NCBI GenBank assembly: GCA_963767475.1
Contig: CAVYEI010000006.1
Span: 248,001-312,000 of the forward strand
Reading direction: 5' to 3'
Source of the DNA: WHSW01 sp963767475
GTDB taxonomy: Bacteria; Actinomycetota; Thermoleophilia; Solirubrobacterales; 70-9
Length of the DNA stretch: 64,000 nt
Shown: positions 31,896 to 40,150 of the stretch, piece by piece
Position numbering within the stretch: position 1 is the first letter of the stretch
How the letters are laid out: each line of letters opens with the position of its first letter
Translations under genes and position numbers: made by a program
The notes under the pieces: generated by a model
The model's database searches: none
What the model was told of the DNA's origin: nothing
Seen by the model: the letters and a program-made list of their open reading frames with translations, nothing else

Positions 31896-32684
31896 CTATT
31901 CAGCGGTGGACTTGAGGCGGCGCAGGTCGCGGACCAGCAGCAGGTGCTTGAGGTGGCCGCAGACCGCGGCCAGGCTCTCGAGGTTCTCGACCGCCTCCCG
32001 GCGGCGCGCCTGGCTGCGCGAGCGCAGCTGTGCGCTGAGCAGCTGCTCGAGCAGCGACGCCTCGCGGTCGGCGGAGGTCTTGAACACGCGCAGGTTGCGC
32101 CCGCCGACGCCGAACTTCGACAGCTCGGCGGCGGCGCGGACGATCTCGAGGTCGGTCTCGTCGTAGGCGTCGCGCCCGTCGCGCCGCTTGGTCGAGACGA
32201 TGCCGAAGTCCTGCAGCTCGCGCAGGAACTGCTCACCCACCCCGGCCTCGGCGAGCAGGTCCTCGCGCGAGAACGTGGTCACCGCCTCGCCGACCGAGGC
32301 GGCACGGCGCTTCTGGCCCTCGCCGCTGGGTCGCCGGCCGGTGAAGTCGCCGGTGGCGAGCTCCTGGCGGATCACCCGCAGGGGCAGGAACTCGTCGCGC
32401 TGCATACGCAGGATCGCGCGCAGGCGCTCGACGTCGGCCTGGCTGTAGAGGCGATAGCCGCCGGCCGTACGCCGCGGCGCGAGCAGCTTCTGGTCCTCCA
32501 GGTAGCGGATCTTGGAGATCGAGATGTCGTCGAACTCCTGGCTCAGGATCTTCGCCACGGCGCCGATCGTCAGCGCCTTGCGCGGCCGCGAGTCACCGCC
32601 GTCGCGCGGCCCGCGGCCCTCGCCCGATCGCTCGCTTCCGACCGATCCTTTGCTCGCCATCACGGCCATCCCTGACTCCCTCAC
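31896..32684 (-). CDS. ftsR: MerR-family regulator, FtsR-like
   Basis: 262 residues from GTG 32684 (ATG 32669 is also possible). After a disordered start, residues 38-110 are a MerR winged helix (ISISKIRYLEDQKLLAPRRT; GYRLYSQADVERLRAILRMQ). A second conserved region (GIVSTKRRDGRDAYDETDLE) and a helical C-terminus follow, as in FtsR/Rv1828, which sits beside garA/odhI in mycobacteria and corynebacteria and regulates ftsZ in the latter. The gene overlaps the FHA gene (GTGA), preserving that pairing. Confidence 0.85.
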   Translation of the reverse strand: MRESGMAVMASKGSVGSERSGEGRGPRDGGDSRPRKALTIGAVAKILSQEFDDISISKIRYLEDQKLLAPRRTAGGYRLYSQADVERLRAILRMQRDEFLPLRVIRQELATGDFTGRRPSGEGQKRRAASVGEAVTTFSREDLLAEAGVGEQFLRELQDFGIVSTKRRDGRDAYDETDLEIVRAAAELSKFGVGGRNLRVFKTSADREASLLEQLLSAQLRSRSQARRREAVENLESLAAVCGHLKHLLLVRDLRRLKSTAE

Positions 32685-33151
32685 TTCTCCAAGTAGCTGA
32701 GCTTGTATTTGCCGATTTGGATCTCGTCACCGTCGTCGAGGCGGTGCGACTCGATCCGGCGCCGGTTGACGTAGGTGCCGTTGAGCGAGCCGAGATCGTC
32801 GATGTAGTAGCCGTCCTGGCGGTGGACCAGGAGCGCGTGGTTTCGCGAGACGGTGACGTCGTCGAGGAACACCGCCGCGTCCGGAGTGCGGCCGATGCTG
32901 ATCCGGTCCTGCTCGACGGTGAAGCTCTCGCCGGCGCGCCCGCCGCCCGAGCGGATCACCAGCGCCGCCCCCGACTTGTCGACCTCCTCGTCGATGTCGA
33001 TCGGCGTGTACTCGCCGGTCTCGTCGACCTTGTAGGTCATCGTCGTCGGCTCGTCGGCGCCCTCCGGGCGACCGAGGTAGGCGCCGCACTTCTGGCAGTA
33101 GTTGGCGCCCTCGGGGTTGACGAAGCCGCACTCCGGGCAATGGAGCGCCAT
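32681..33151 (-). CDS. GarA/OdhI-like FHA protein with zinc ribbon
   Basis: 156 residues. A zinc ribbon at 5-25 (CPECGFVNPEGANYCQKCG) is followed by a Thr-rich linker (EPTTMTYKVDETGEYTP). An FHA domain occupies 70-150 with ISIGRTPDAAV, VSRNHALL and DLGSLNGTYVNRR phosphothreonine-binding residues. GarA/OdhI bind phospho-Thr and, when phosphorylated at N-terminal threonines, release 2-oxoglutarate dehydrogenase. The TT pair here sits in the equivalent place, though its context differs from the usual ETTSVF. Next to an FtsR-like gene, as in mycobacteria. Confidence 0.88.
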   Translation of the reverse strand: MALHCPECGFVNPEGANYCQKCGAYLGRPEGADEPTTMTYKVDETGEYTPIDIDEEVDKSGAALVIRSGGGRAGESFTVEQDRISIGRTPDAAVFLDDVTVSRNHALLVHRQDGYYIDDLGSLNGTYVNRRRIESHRLDDGDEIQIGKYKLSYLEK

Positions 33152-33181
33152 TGGCTAGGCCTCTCTCCCGGCTCCCGGCAC

Positions 33182-33457
33182 CTAGGACTCTTCCTCTTCG
33201 ACTTGCGGCACCTTGCCGAGCAGGATGTCGGTGAGCTGCTGCACGTCGGCGCCGGTGAGCGCCGCGTCGCCCTCCTCGCGCTTGACCTTGAGCCGGTTGA
33301 CCAGCTCCGCGCGCAGAATGTCGATCTTTCCGTGCAGGACGCGGCGGCGATAGGAAACCTCGCGCTCGTCGTCGGTGAGCTGGCTGATCAGATCCTTGAG
33401 CTCCTGGTCGCTCATCGATCCGATATCGGGGAAGGTGTCTTCGTAGTCAGTGCTCAT
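33182..33457 (-). CDS. RsiG-like protein (putative c-di-GMP-binding anti-sigma)
   Basis: 91 residues, helical. Residues 20-55 (LKDLISQLTDDEREVSYRRR, then VLHGKIDILRAEL) fit the RsiG family helix-turn-helix. The motif E-x3-S-x2-R-x3-(Q/H)-x3-D, used by RsiG proteins to bind c-di-GMP, is present once, with His at the Gln position. Streptomyces RsiG has two copies and holds sigma WhiG; a single-copy Rubrobacter form works as a dimer. The sigma partner here is unknown. First gene of the FHA-MerR operon, behind a TATAAT promoter. Confidence 0.72.
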   Translation of the reverse strand: MSTDYEDTFPDIGSMSDQELKDLISQLTDDEREVSYRRRVLHGKIDILRAELVNRLKVKREEGDAALTGADVQQLTDILLGKVPQVEEEES

Positions 33458-33502
33458 CTCGTCCTGGGATCGGCGTGATCCGGCGATCGCCGGCTGCGGG
33501 CG

Positions 33503-33529
33503 ATTATACGGCCGATCCACAAACTTCAA
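33503..33529 (-). promoter_or_regulatory. near-consensus promoter for the rsiG-like operon
   Basis: On the minus strand TTGAAG (33529-33524), a 15-bp spacer and a perfect TATAAT (33508-33503) stand 46 bp before the rsiG-like ATG. The spacer is short, but the hexamers are the best in the window. The -35 overlaps the last codons of pgsA. Confidence 0.65.
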
Positions 33530-34149
33530 GTTGAGCTTGACGGTTGCACGTCGGCGTGCGGGTGTCCGAGCGCCGTGCGCACGTAGATCACGGTCGCCAG
33601 CACCGACATCGCCACGCCGACGACGAAGCCGGCACGGATGATCCACCAGTCGACGACCATGCTCCAGAAGATCCCGCCGAAGACGAGGAAGACGCCGATC
33701 CGCCCGATCCAGTTGACCTCGATGTCGAGCCCGCGTCGCAGTGCCAGCTGGGCGAGCGCAAGGGTGACCAGCTCGCGCGCCGCCAGCACCGCCAGCGCCC
33801 AGCGTGGAAGCAGCTCGAAGTGCCAGCAGACGGCGGCGCCGGCGAGCACCGTGAGGCGGTCGACGACCGGGTCGAGCAGGGCGCCCATGCGCGAGTACTG
33901 GCCGGTGGCACGGGCGAGAAAGCCGTCGAGGTAGTCGCCGGCGGCGATCGCGAAGTAGAGCAGCGCCGGCGCCGTCGCCCGCCCGTCGCCGGAGTCGAAG
34001 GCGAGCACGACGAAGACCGGGATCGCCGCCAGCCGCACGTAGCCGACCAGGTTCGGGATCGTCCACGGGTGAAGCGGCGCCCCGCGTCGCGTCTGCGACG
34101 GCAACGGCCCGGAGCGATCGATCCCGAACAGCCGCCGCTTCGAGGGCAC
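33526..34149 (-). CDS. pgsA: CDP-alcohol phosphatidyltransferase (PgsA-like)
   Basis: 207 residues, four to five membrane helices. The family motif D-x2-DG-x2-AR-x8-G-x3-D-x3-D is complete in DYLDGFLARATGQYSRMGAL then LDPVVD. Such enzymes condense CDP-diacylglycerol with an alcohol; phosphatidylglycerophosphate synthase is the likeliest role, since pgsA2 also lies near garA in mycobacteria. It follows proS with seven bases between. Confidence 0.87.
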   Translation of the reverse strand: MPSKRRLFGIDRSGPLPSQTRRGAPLHPWTIPNLVGYVRLAAIPVFVVLAFDSGDGRATAPALLYFAIAAGDYLDGFLARATGQYSRMGALLDPVVDRLTVLAGAAVCWHFELLPRWALAVLAARELVTLALAQLALRRGLDIEVNWIGRIGVFLVFGGIFWSMVVDWWIIRAGFVVGVAMSVLATVIYVRTALGHPHADVQPSSST

Positions 34150-34156
34150 TTCGCCC

Positions 34157-35842
34157 TCAGCTCAGCGTGTCGAGGATCTCGCCGGCGCGCCGAGCCGCGT
34201 CGGCGACGGCGAGCCGATGCTCGGCGCCCGAGCGCCGTTCCTGGGCCTCGACCTCTCCCTCGGCCAGGGTGCGCTTGCCGACCACAATCCGCAGCGGGCA
34301 GCCGAGCAGCTCGGCATCGGTGAGCTTCTCCCCGGGTCCCGCGGCCCGGTCGTCGAAGAGCGGTTCCAGACCCGCCTCCGTGAGCTCCTCGTAGAGCTTC
34401 TCAGCGGCCTCGAAGGTCTCCTCCCCGGCCTTCCCCAGGGCGACCAGGTGAACCTGCCACGGAGCCTGTGAGCGCGGCCAGACGATTCCCTTGTCGTCGG
34501 CGTTCTGCTCGATCGCCGCGGCGACGATCCGCGCCGGGCCGATCCCGTAGCTGCCCATCAGGATCGGCCGCTCCTTGCCGTCCGGGTCGAGGTAGGTGGC
34601 GCCGAGCGGCTCGGAGTAGCGGGTGCCGAGCTTGAAGATGTTGCCGATCTCGATCGCGGTCTCGATCTCGATCGGATCGCCGCCAGGCGAGAGGTCGCCG
34701 GCCTCGACCGCGCGGATGTCGAGCTCGGTGAAGCTGAAGTCGCGCCCGGGCTCGACCCCGATCAGGTGCGTGTCGGGGCGGTTGGCGCCGGCGAAGAAGC
34801 CGCTGCCGTCGATCGCCGCGTCCTTGATCACCTCGATTTCGGCGCCGACCGGGCCGATGAAGCCGGGCGGCCCGAGCTCGGCCTCGATCTCCTCCGCCGT
34901 CGCCTGGCGAAAGCCGGCGCCGAGCGCGTTGCGAAGCTTGGTCTCGTTCAGTCGGTGGTCGCCGCGCACCAGCGCCAGCACCAGCCCCCGGCCCTCGACG
35001 ATCACCGGCATCGCCTTCAGCGCCGCCCCTGCAGGGACCCCGAGCGCCTCGGCGACCTCGTCGACCGTGGTCAGGCCCGGGGTCGGGACCTCGCGCGGGG
35101 AGTCGAGCGCCGGCGGTAGCTCGACCGCCTGCGCCTGCGCCGAGGCGACCTCGAGGTTGGCGGCATAGCCCGGTGCCAGCGCGACCTCGTCCTCGCCGGC
35201 AGCGCAGGGAGCCATGTACTCGTGCGCGTCGGTGCCGCCCATCATCCCGACGTCGGACTCGACCTCATACCAGCGCAACCCGGCGCGGTCGTAGATCCGC
35301 GCGTAGGCGCGACGGTGAAGGTCGTAGCTCTGGGCGAGCCCCTCTGCGTCGCGGTCGAACGAGTAGGCGTCCTTCATCGTGAACTCGCGCGTGCGCAGGA
35401 CGCCGGCGCGCGGCCGCGGCTCGTCGCGCTCCTTGACCTGCAGGTGGTAGAGGATCTTCGGCAGCTCGCGGTAGGAGCGGATCTCGCGGGCGACGTGGTA
35501 GGTGAGCGCCTCCTCGTTGGTCATCGCCAGCACGTGGTCGGAGTCCTTGCGGTCCTTGAGCTTGAACAGCTCCTCGATCTCATAGCGGCCGGACTTTCGC
35601 CACAGCTCGGCCGGCTGCAGCACGGGCATCAGCATCTCCTGGCCGCCGATCGCGTCGATCTCCTCGCGGACGATCGCCTCGACCCGCTTGATCACCCGGT
35701 AGCCGGCCGGCAGCCAGGTCCAGAGGCCGGCGCCGAGCTGGCGCACGAGCCCGGCGCGCACCATCAGCCGATGCGAGACCGACTCCGCGTCGGCGGGGTC
35801 CTCGCGCAGGGTCGGCAGGAAGTAGGTGGAGAGGCGGGTCAC
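34157..35842 (-). CDS. proS: proline--tRNA ligase
   Basis: 561 residues, bacterial type. Class II motifs: motif 1 near GYRVIKRVEAIVREEIDAIG, motif 2 in RPRAGVLRTREFTMKDAYSF and motif 3 in GSYGIGPARIVAAAIEQ. An editing (INS) domain of about 170 residues lies between motifs 2 and 3 (EVAEALGVPAGAALKAMPVI). The C-terminal anticodon domain follows. GTG start; TAGGCT (35857-35852) ends nine bases upstream. It is divergent from a GNAT gene and belongs to the ispG-rseP-dxr neighbourhood common in actinobacteria. Confidence 0.95.
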   Translation of the reverse strand: MTRLSTYFLPTLREDPADAESVSHRLMVRAGLVRQLGAGLWTWLPAGYRVIKRVEAIVREEIDAIGGQEMLMPVLQPAELWRKSGRYEIEELFKLKDRKDSDHVLAMTNEEALTYHVAREIRSYRELPKILYHLQVKERDEPRPRAGVLRTREFTMKDAYSFDRDAEGLAQSYDLHRRAYARIYDRAGLRWYEVESDVGMMGGTDAHEYMAPCAAGEDEVALAPGYAANLEVASAQAQAVELPPALDSPREVPTPGLTTVDEVAEALGVPAGAALKAMPVIVEGRGLVLALVRGDHRLNETKLRNALGAGFRQATAEEIEAELGPPGFIGPVGAEIEVIKDAAIDGSGFFAGANRPDTHLIGVEPGRDFSFTELDIRAVEAGDLSPGGDPIEIETAIEIGNIFKLGTRYSEPLGATYLDPDGKERPILMGSYGIGPARIVAAAIEQNADDKGIVWPRSQAPWQVHLVALGKAGEETFEAAEKLYEELTEAGLEPLFDDRAAGPGEKLTDAELLGCPLRIVVGKRTLAEGEVEAQERRSGAEHRLAVADAARRAGEILDTLS

Positions 35843-35872
35843 GAAGCGGCCAGCCTACCGGCGTAGGGTTGT

Positions 35873-36430
35873 GTGCAGGTGGCCCCGCAACCCCGAATCC
35901 GCGCCGCACGGCTGCCCGCCGACCGGGAGGGGATGCTGCGTGTGCTCGAGACGGCCAACATGCACCGGGTGCCGTCGGCGGAGATGGACGACTTCGACGT
36001 CGGCCACTGGTTCGTCGCGGTGTCGGAGAGCACGATCCTCGGCGTGGCCGGCTACCGGCTGCTCGACCGCGACGGCGAGCTGATCGGCAAGACCACGCTG
36101 CTCGCGGTCGATCCGCGGGCGCGCGAGCACGGGATCGGCCGCGAGCTGCAGACGCTGCGCATGGAGCTGATGAGCGAGGCCGGCGCGACGCGCGTGGTCA
36201 CGAATGCCGACCGCCCCGAGACGATCGCCTGGTATGAGCGCCATTTCGGCTACCGGAGGGTGGGCGAGGTCCCCAAGGTGCACGAGTTCGGGCTCCCGGA
36301 GGTCGACTCGTGGACCACGCTCGAGGCACCATTGCCGTTCAGGGGCGGTGGAGCCGCCGATGTAGACGACCCGCTCGTCCCGCTCGCCCACGATCTCGCT
36401 GTTGTGCGTGAACCCCAGTGGCGCGAGTAG
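35873..36430 (+). CDS. GNAT acetyltransferase
   Basis: 185 residues; GTG 35873 or 35879. The acetyl-CoA-binding segment LLAVDPRAREHGIGRELQTL and the strand-helix ETIAWYERHFGYRRVGEVPK are typical of GNAT enzymes. The natural end of the domain seems to be near DSWTTLEAPL. The remaining 30 residues run antisense through a VOC remnant, so the original stop may have been lost. TAGGGT lies upstream at 35864-35869. Confidence 0.8.
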   Translation: MQVAPQPRIRAARLPADREGMLRVLETANMHRVPSAEMDDFDVGHWFVAVSESTILGVAGYRLLDRDGELIGKTTLLAVDPRAREHGIGRELQTLRMELMSEAGATRVVTNADRPETIAWYERHFGYRRVGEVPKVHEFGLPEVDSWTTLEAPLPFRGGGAADVDDPLVPLAHDLAVVREPQWRE

Positions 36431-36510
36431 CCCGTTGTAGGACTTGAGGCTGCGCTCGAGATCGGTGAGACGACGAGGTCGAGGTGGTCGACGCCGCGGA
36501 CCGGATCCAC
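36336..36510 (-). pseudogene. VOC protein remnant after ispG
   Basis: GTG 36510 overlaps the TAG stop of ispG and begins VDPVRGVDHLDLVVS, a VOC-domain start. After one frameshift near 36466 it continues TDLERSLKSYNGLLAPLGFT and GERDERVVYIGG. Only about 55 codons of the roughly 120 to 130 expected remain, and the 3' part is overrun by the convergent GNAT gene. Confidence 0.65.
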
Positions 36511-37814
36511 TAGGCGCGGGTGAAGCGCCGGCCGGCGACCGGCGAGGCGTCCTCGTCGAGCTCCACCTTCTTGCCCTTGACCGGCTTCAGGAACGGCTCC
36601 GCGGTGACGTCGTTGCCCTCGGCCCGGGCCTTCTCGGCTTCGAGCTTGGCGATCCGCTCGGGGGTGAGCTCGCCGGCGTTCTCCTCCTCGATCCGCGCCA
36701 GCCACTCGGCGCCCTCGGCGGCCTTGGTGTCGTCGACCTCGAGCGCGCCGCGGTCGAGCGTCTTGTCGATCTCGCGAAAGAGCGCGTCGACGAGGTCGTC
36801 CTGGGGGACCTTCTTCAGAGGCTTGCCGTGGGCGAAGATCAGGCCCTCGTTCTTGGCCCCGGTGATCCCGAAGTCGGCGTGCGAGGCCTCGCCGATCCCG
36901 TTCACGGCGCAGCCGAGCACGGCGACCTCGATCGGCTCGGTGTAGGCCTCCAGTCGGCGCTCGATCTCGGCGACGACCGAGTCCATGTCGAACTGCAGCC
37001 GCCCGCACGTGGGGCAGGCGATCAGCACCGGCCCGCGCTCGCGCAGCTGCAGCGCCTTGAGGATCTCCCAGGCGACCTTGACCTCCTCCTCGGCGTGGAA
37101 GGTGGAGAGGCTGATCCTGATCGTGTCGCCGACACCGTCCGCGAGCAATGTCCCGAGGCCGACCGCCGACTTCAGCGAGCCGGTCCACTTCGTCCCCGCC
37201 TCGGTGATCCCGAGGTGGATCGGATAGGGGACGCGCTCGGCGAGCAGCCGGTTGGCGGCGATCGTGTTGGGGACGTTGGTCGACTTGATCGAGACCTTGA
37301 AGTCCTCGAAGTCGAGCGATTCCATCATCGCCACGAACTCGGCCGCCGCGGTCACCAGCGCCTCGACCGGGTTCTCGCGCTCGAGCTCGTGCAGGTGCTT
37401 GGGCAGGGAGCCGGAGTTGACGCCGATCCGCATCGGCACCCCCGCCTCCGTGGCCCGCACCGCGACCTCGGCGACCTTCTCGCGACCGCCGATGTTGCCC
37501 GGGTTGAGCCGGATGCAGTGGGCGCCCGCGTCGATCGCCTTCAGCGCCAGGGTGTGGTTGAAGTGGATGTCGGCGATCACCGGGATCGGCGAGCGCTTGA
37601 CGATCGTCTTCAGCGCCACCACGTCCTCGTCGCGCGGCACGGCGACGCGGACGACGTCGGCGCCCGCGTCGGCGACCTTCTCGATCTGCTCCATCGTCGC
37701 CTCGAGGTTGGCGGTCTCGGTCTTGGTCATCGTCTGCACGACGACCGGTGCCCCGCCGCCGATCGGCACCCCGCCGACGAAGATCTGGCGCTTGGAAGCC
37801 ATTTGCGTAGACAT
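36510..37814 (-). CDS. ispG: 4-hydroxy-3-methylbut-2-enyl diphosphate synthase
   Basis: 434 residues. The TIM barrel opens QIFVGGVPIGGGAPVVVQTM. The [4Fe-4S] ligands are C267 and C270 (ACPTCGR) and C302 (LGCAVNGIGE), with the following Glu as the fourth. It converts MEcPP to HMBPP in the non-mevalonate isoprenoid pathway. About 60 residues beyond the usual end form an acidic/basic tail (ELTPERIAKLEAEKARAEG). dxr lies 7 kb away on the same strand; in many actinobacteria the two are adjacent with rseP. Confidence 0.96.
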   Translation of the reverse strand: MSTQMASKRQIFVGGVPIGGGAPVVVQTMTKTETANLEATMEQIEKVADAGADVVRVAVPRDEDVVALKTIVKRSPIPVIADIHFNHTLALKAIDAGAHCIRLNPGNIGGREKVAEVAVRATEAGVPMRIGVNSGSLPKHLHELERENPVEALVTAAAEFVAMMESLDFEDFKVSIKSTNVPNTIAANRLLAERVPYPIHLGITEAGTKWTGSLKSAVGLGTLLADGVGDTIRISLSTFHAEEEVKVAWEILKALQLRERGPVLIACPTCGRLQFDMDSVVAEIERRLEAYTEPIEVAVLGCAVNGIGEASHADFGITGAKNEGLIFAHGKPLKKVPQDDLVDALFREIDKTLDRGALEVDDTKAAEGAEWLARIEEENAGELTPERIAKLEAEKARAEGNDVTAEPFLKPVKGKKVELDEDASPVAGRRFTRA

Positions 37815-37841
37815 TGTGACAGCGGGCGTCTACCCTGACCG

Positions 37842-38362
37842 ATGATGCGACGGGGGCTCGCACTCATCGTCACGCTGGCAGCTCGATGATCGATGCGGGC
37901 GCGCCGCCAGCCGCGGCCGGAATCCGCGACGACCAGTCGCTGAACCGGACGATCGCTCCCGGCTGCGCCACCCTGCTCGAGGCCGCTGACGACAGCGGCG
38001 GCTCGGCGACCGACTTCAGCCTCGCGGGCCCGACGCCGCGCGCCAACGCCGTCGCGCCGACCGAGACCGAGTGCACACCCGGTGACGGCGGCAGCGCCGA
38101 TACGAACCCGCCGGAAACGACGATCACAAAGGCGCCCAAGCGCGAATCCCAGAAGGCCAAGGCGAGGGTCGGGTTCACGTCGAGCGAGGCCGGATCCGGG
38201 TTCATGTGCAAGCTCGACAAGCGCAAGTTCAAGCCCTGCGACTCCCCGTTCAAGAAGGAGGTCGACGTCGCTAAGCACGAGTTCCGGGTGTTCGCGATCG
38301 ACCAGGCGGGCAACGAAGACCCCACACCCGCGAAGGCGAAGTTCAAGCGCGTTGAGCGCTGA
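37842..38362 (+). pseudogene. first copy of the secreted Ig-like paralogs, internally deleted
   Basis: TACCCT and ATG 37842/37845 start a signal peptide (MRRGLALIVTLAA) that meets a stop after about 15 codons. In another frame, from ATG 37886, the middle and C-terminal parts of the family continue: LNRTIAPGCATLLEAADDSG, then PPETTITKAPK and the Cys-containing Ig-like domain. Compared with the two downstream copies, about 140 residues are missing at the junction. It may still make a leaderless-signal fragment from ATG 37886. Confidence 0.7.
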
Positions 38363-38366
38363 GCTC

Positions 38367-39257
38367 ATGCGCAGAGCGGCGGCAGTGGCGGTGATCGCAC
38401 TCGGCGCGCTGGCCGTTTTGCCGGCGAGCGGTGGCGCCGCGTTTCACCTGATCAAGATCAGCGAGGTGTTCCCGGGCACCCCGGCGGCCTTCGACAAGGC
38501 GTTCATCGAGCTGCGCATGGTCTCGTCCGGGCAAAATCAGGTCGGCGGGCATTCGATCACGATCTACGACTCCGCGGGCGTGGTCGTGAACACGACGCCG
38601 ATGACCAGCATGGTGCCCAACGGGGAGAACAACCGCACGGTGTTGCTTGGCGACATCGACGTCACCAACGCGGACTTCCCGGCCAACATCGGCACGCTGG
38701 TCAACCCGACAGGCGGCGCCGTCTGCTTCGCCGACGCGGTCCCGGCCGACTGCGTCGCCTGGGGCAACTTCTCGAACCCGGCGGCGCTCCCGGCGCCCGT
38801 AGGCGCCAACGTCGCTCCGGGCGGCATCCCGGCATCCGGGACGACGGCAAGCTCGCTCACCCGAGACATCTCCGCCGGCTGTCCGACCTTCCTCGAGCCC
38901 CTCGACGACACCGACGACAGCCTCGCCGACTTCGATCTCACCGACGCCGAGAGCCCGGAGGCCAACGCCGATCCGCTGACGACTGTCGAGTGCGACAGCA
39001 GCGCCCCGCAGACGACGATAACCAAGCACCCGAAGGCGAAGACGACGAAGGAGAAGGCGACGTTCAGGTTCGAGTCTGACGAGCCGGGCTCGGGGTTCGA
39101 GTGCAAGCTCGACCGGCAGAGCTACACGCCCTGCAGCTCGCCGGCCAGGTACAAGAAGCTCGGTCCGCGCAAGCACAAGTTCAGGGTCTTCGCGGTCGAC
39201 GCTGCCGGCAACGTCGACGCCACGCCGGCGAAGGCGACGTGGAAGGTTCTCGACTGA
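38367..39257 (+). CDS. secreted protein, second paralog (lamin-tail-like plus Ig-like)
   Basis: 296 residues. Signal peptide (MRRAAAVAVIALGALAVLPA, then SGGAAFH). The N-terminal 130 residues (FDKAFIELRMVSSGQNQVGG; HSITIYDSAG) are beta-rich and resemble lamin-tail-type domains. A segment SLTRDISAGCPTFLEPLDD leads to a C-terminal Ig-like domain with SDEPGSGFECKLD, a two-Cys module seen in many actinobacterial extracellular proteins. Follows the broken first copy by 4 bp and precedes the third by 23 bp. Function unknown. Confidence 0.78.
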   Translation: MRRAAAVAVIALGALAVLPASGGAAFHLIKISEVFPGTPAAFDKAFIELRMVSSGQNQVGGHSITIYDSAGVVVNTTPMTSMVPNGENNRTVLLGDIDVTNADFPANIGTLVNPTGGAVCFADAVPADCVAWGNFSNPAALPAPVGANVAPGGIPASGTTASSLTRDISAGCPTFLEPLDDTDDSLADFDLTDAESPEANADPLTTVECDSSAPQTTITKHPKAKTTKEKATFRFESDEPGSGFECKLDRQSYTPCSSPARYKKLGPRKHKFRVFAVDAAGNVDATPAKATWKVLD

Positions 39258-39280
39258 GCGAGTTGGCTAGGGTGGACGCC

Positions 39281-40150
39281 GTGAGAACGGGACTCGCAGC
39301 CCTGCTCGCAACAGCGGCGCTGGCCCTGGGACTGGTGGTGCCCGCGCAGGCGAGCTATCACCTGATGAGCGTGGGCGAGGTCGCGACCAACCCGGCCGGG
39401 CCGGATACCGCCTACATCGAGCTGCAGATGTACGCGTCGGGCCAGAATTTCGTCAACGGCCACGCGGTCACCTTCTACACCGCTACCGGCGACGTCCTGG
39501 CGACCTTCGCGCTGCCCTCGAACGTCCCCAACGGCGACAGCCAGCGCACGATCCTGATTGGCGACACCGGGACCGCGGGCACGCCGGACTTCACCTATGA
39601 CCAGCTCTCCGACGCGGTCCAGACCTACGGTCCCGGAGGCGCCGCCTGCTTCGACACGATCGACTGCGTCTCCTGGGGCAACTTCAGCGGCGCTGGGGCG
39701 CTGCCGTCGTCGCCGGGCCCGCCCGCCCCGGCGATCACCGACGGCTCGGCGCTGGCGCGCTCGATCGCGCCCGGCTGCGCGACCTTGCTCGAGCCCGGCG
39801 ACGACACCAACACCAGCTCCGCCGACTTCGCCCTCGGGGCGCCCTCGCCCCGCAACAACTCGGTGACGCCGACCGAGAAGGCGTGCACGGGAGGTTCTCT
39901 CGAGACGACGATCACGAAGGCGCCGAAGCCGAAGACCGAGAAGACAACGGCGAAGTTCAAGTTCGAGGCCTCCGAGCAGGGCTCCGACTTCCAGTGCAAG
40001 CTGGACAAGGGAAAGTTCAAGCCTTGCGCCTCGCCGACCAAGTACACGAAGCTCGACTCCGGCAAGCACAAGTTCCAGGTCCGCGCGGTCGACGCCGGCG
40101 GCAATGTCGACGCGACGCCGGCGAAGGCGAAGTGGAAGGTGCTCGACTGA
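39281..40150 (+). CDS. secreted protein, third paralog
   Basis: 289 residues from GTG 39281, set by TAGGGT (39268-39273) ending seven bases upstream. Signal peptide TGLAALLATAALALGLVVPA ends QA-SYH. The layout is the same as the copy before it: AYIELQMYASGQNFVNGHAV, a WGNFSGAG motif, SIAPGCATLLEPGDD and the Ig-like FKFEASEQGSDFQCKLD. Its stop overlaps the CTG start of the next gene. Having its own promoter suggests it can be expressed apart from copy two. Confidence 0.78.
   Translation: MRTGLAALLATAALALGLVVPAQASYHLMSVGEVATNPAGPDTAYIELQMYASGQNFVNGHAVTFYTATGDVLATFALPSNVPNGDSQRTILIGDTGTAGTPDFTYDQLSDAVQTYGPGGAACFDTIDCVSWGNFSGAGALPSSPGPPAPAITDGSALARSIAPGCATLLEPGDDTNTSSADFALGAPSPRNNSVTPTEKACTGGSLETTITKAPKPKTEKTTAKFKFEASEQGSDFQCKLDKGKFKPCASPTKYTKLDSGKHKFQVRAVDAGGNVDATPAKAKWKVLD

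Noticed and set aside
33527..33539. CAAG-N5-CTTG palindrome at the end of pgsA
   Set aside because: Short arms and overlap with coding sequence and the -35; no evidence that it is an operator.
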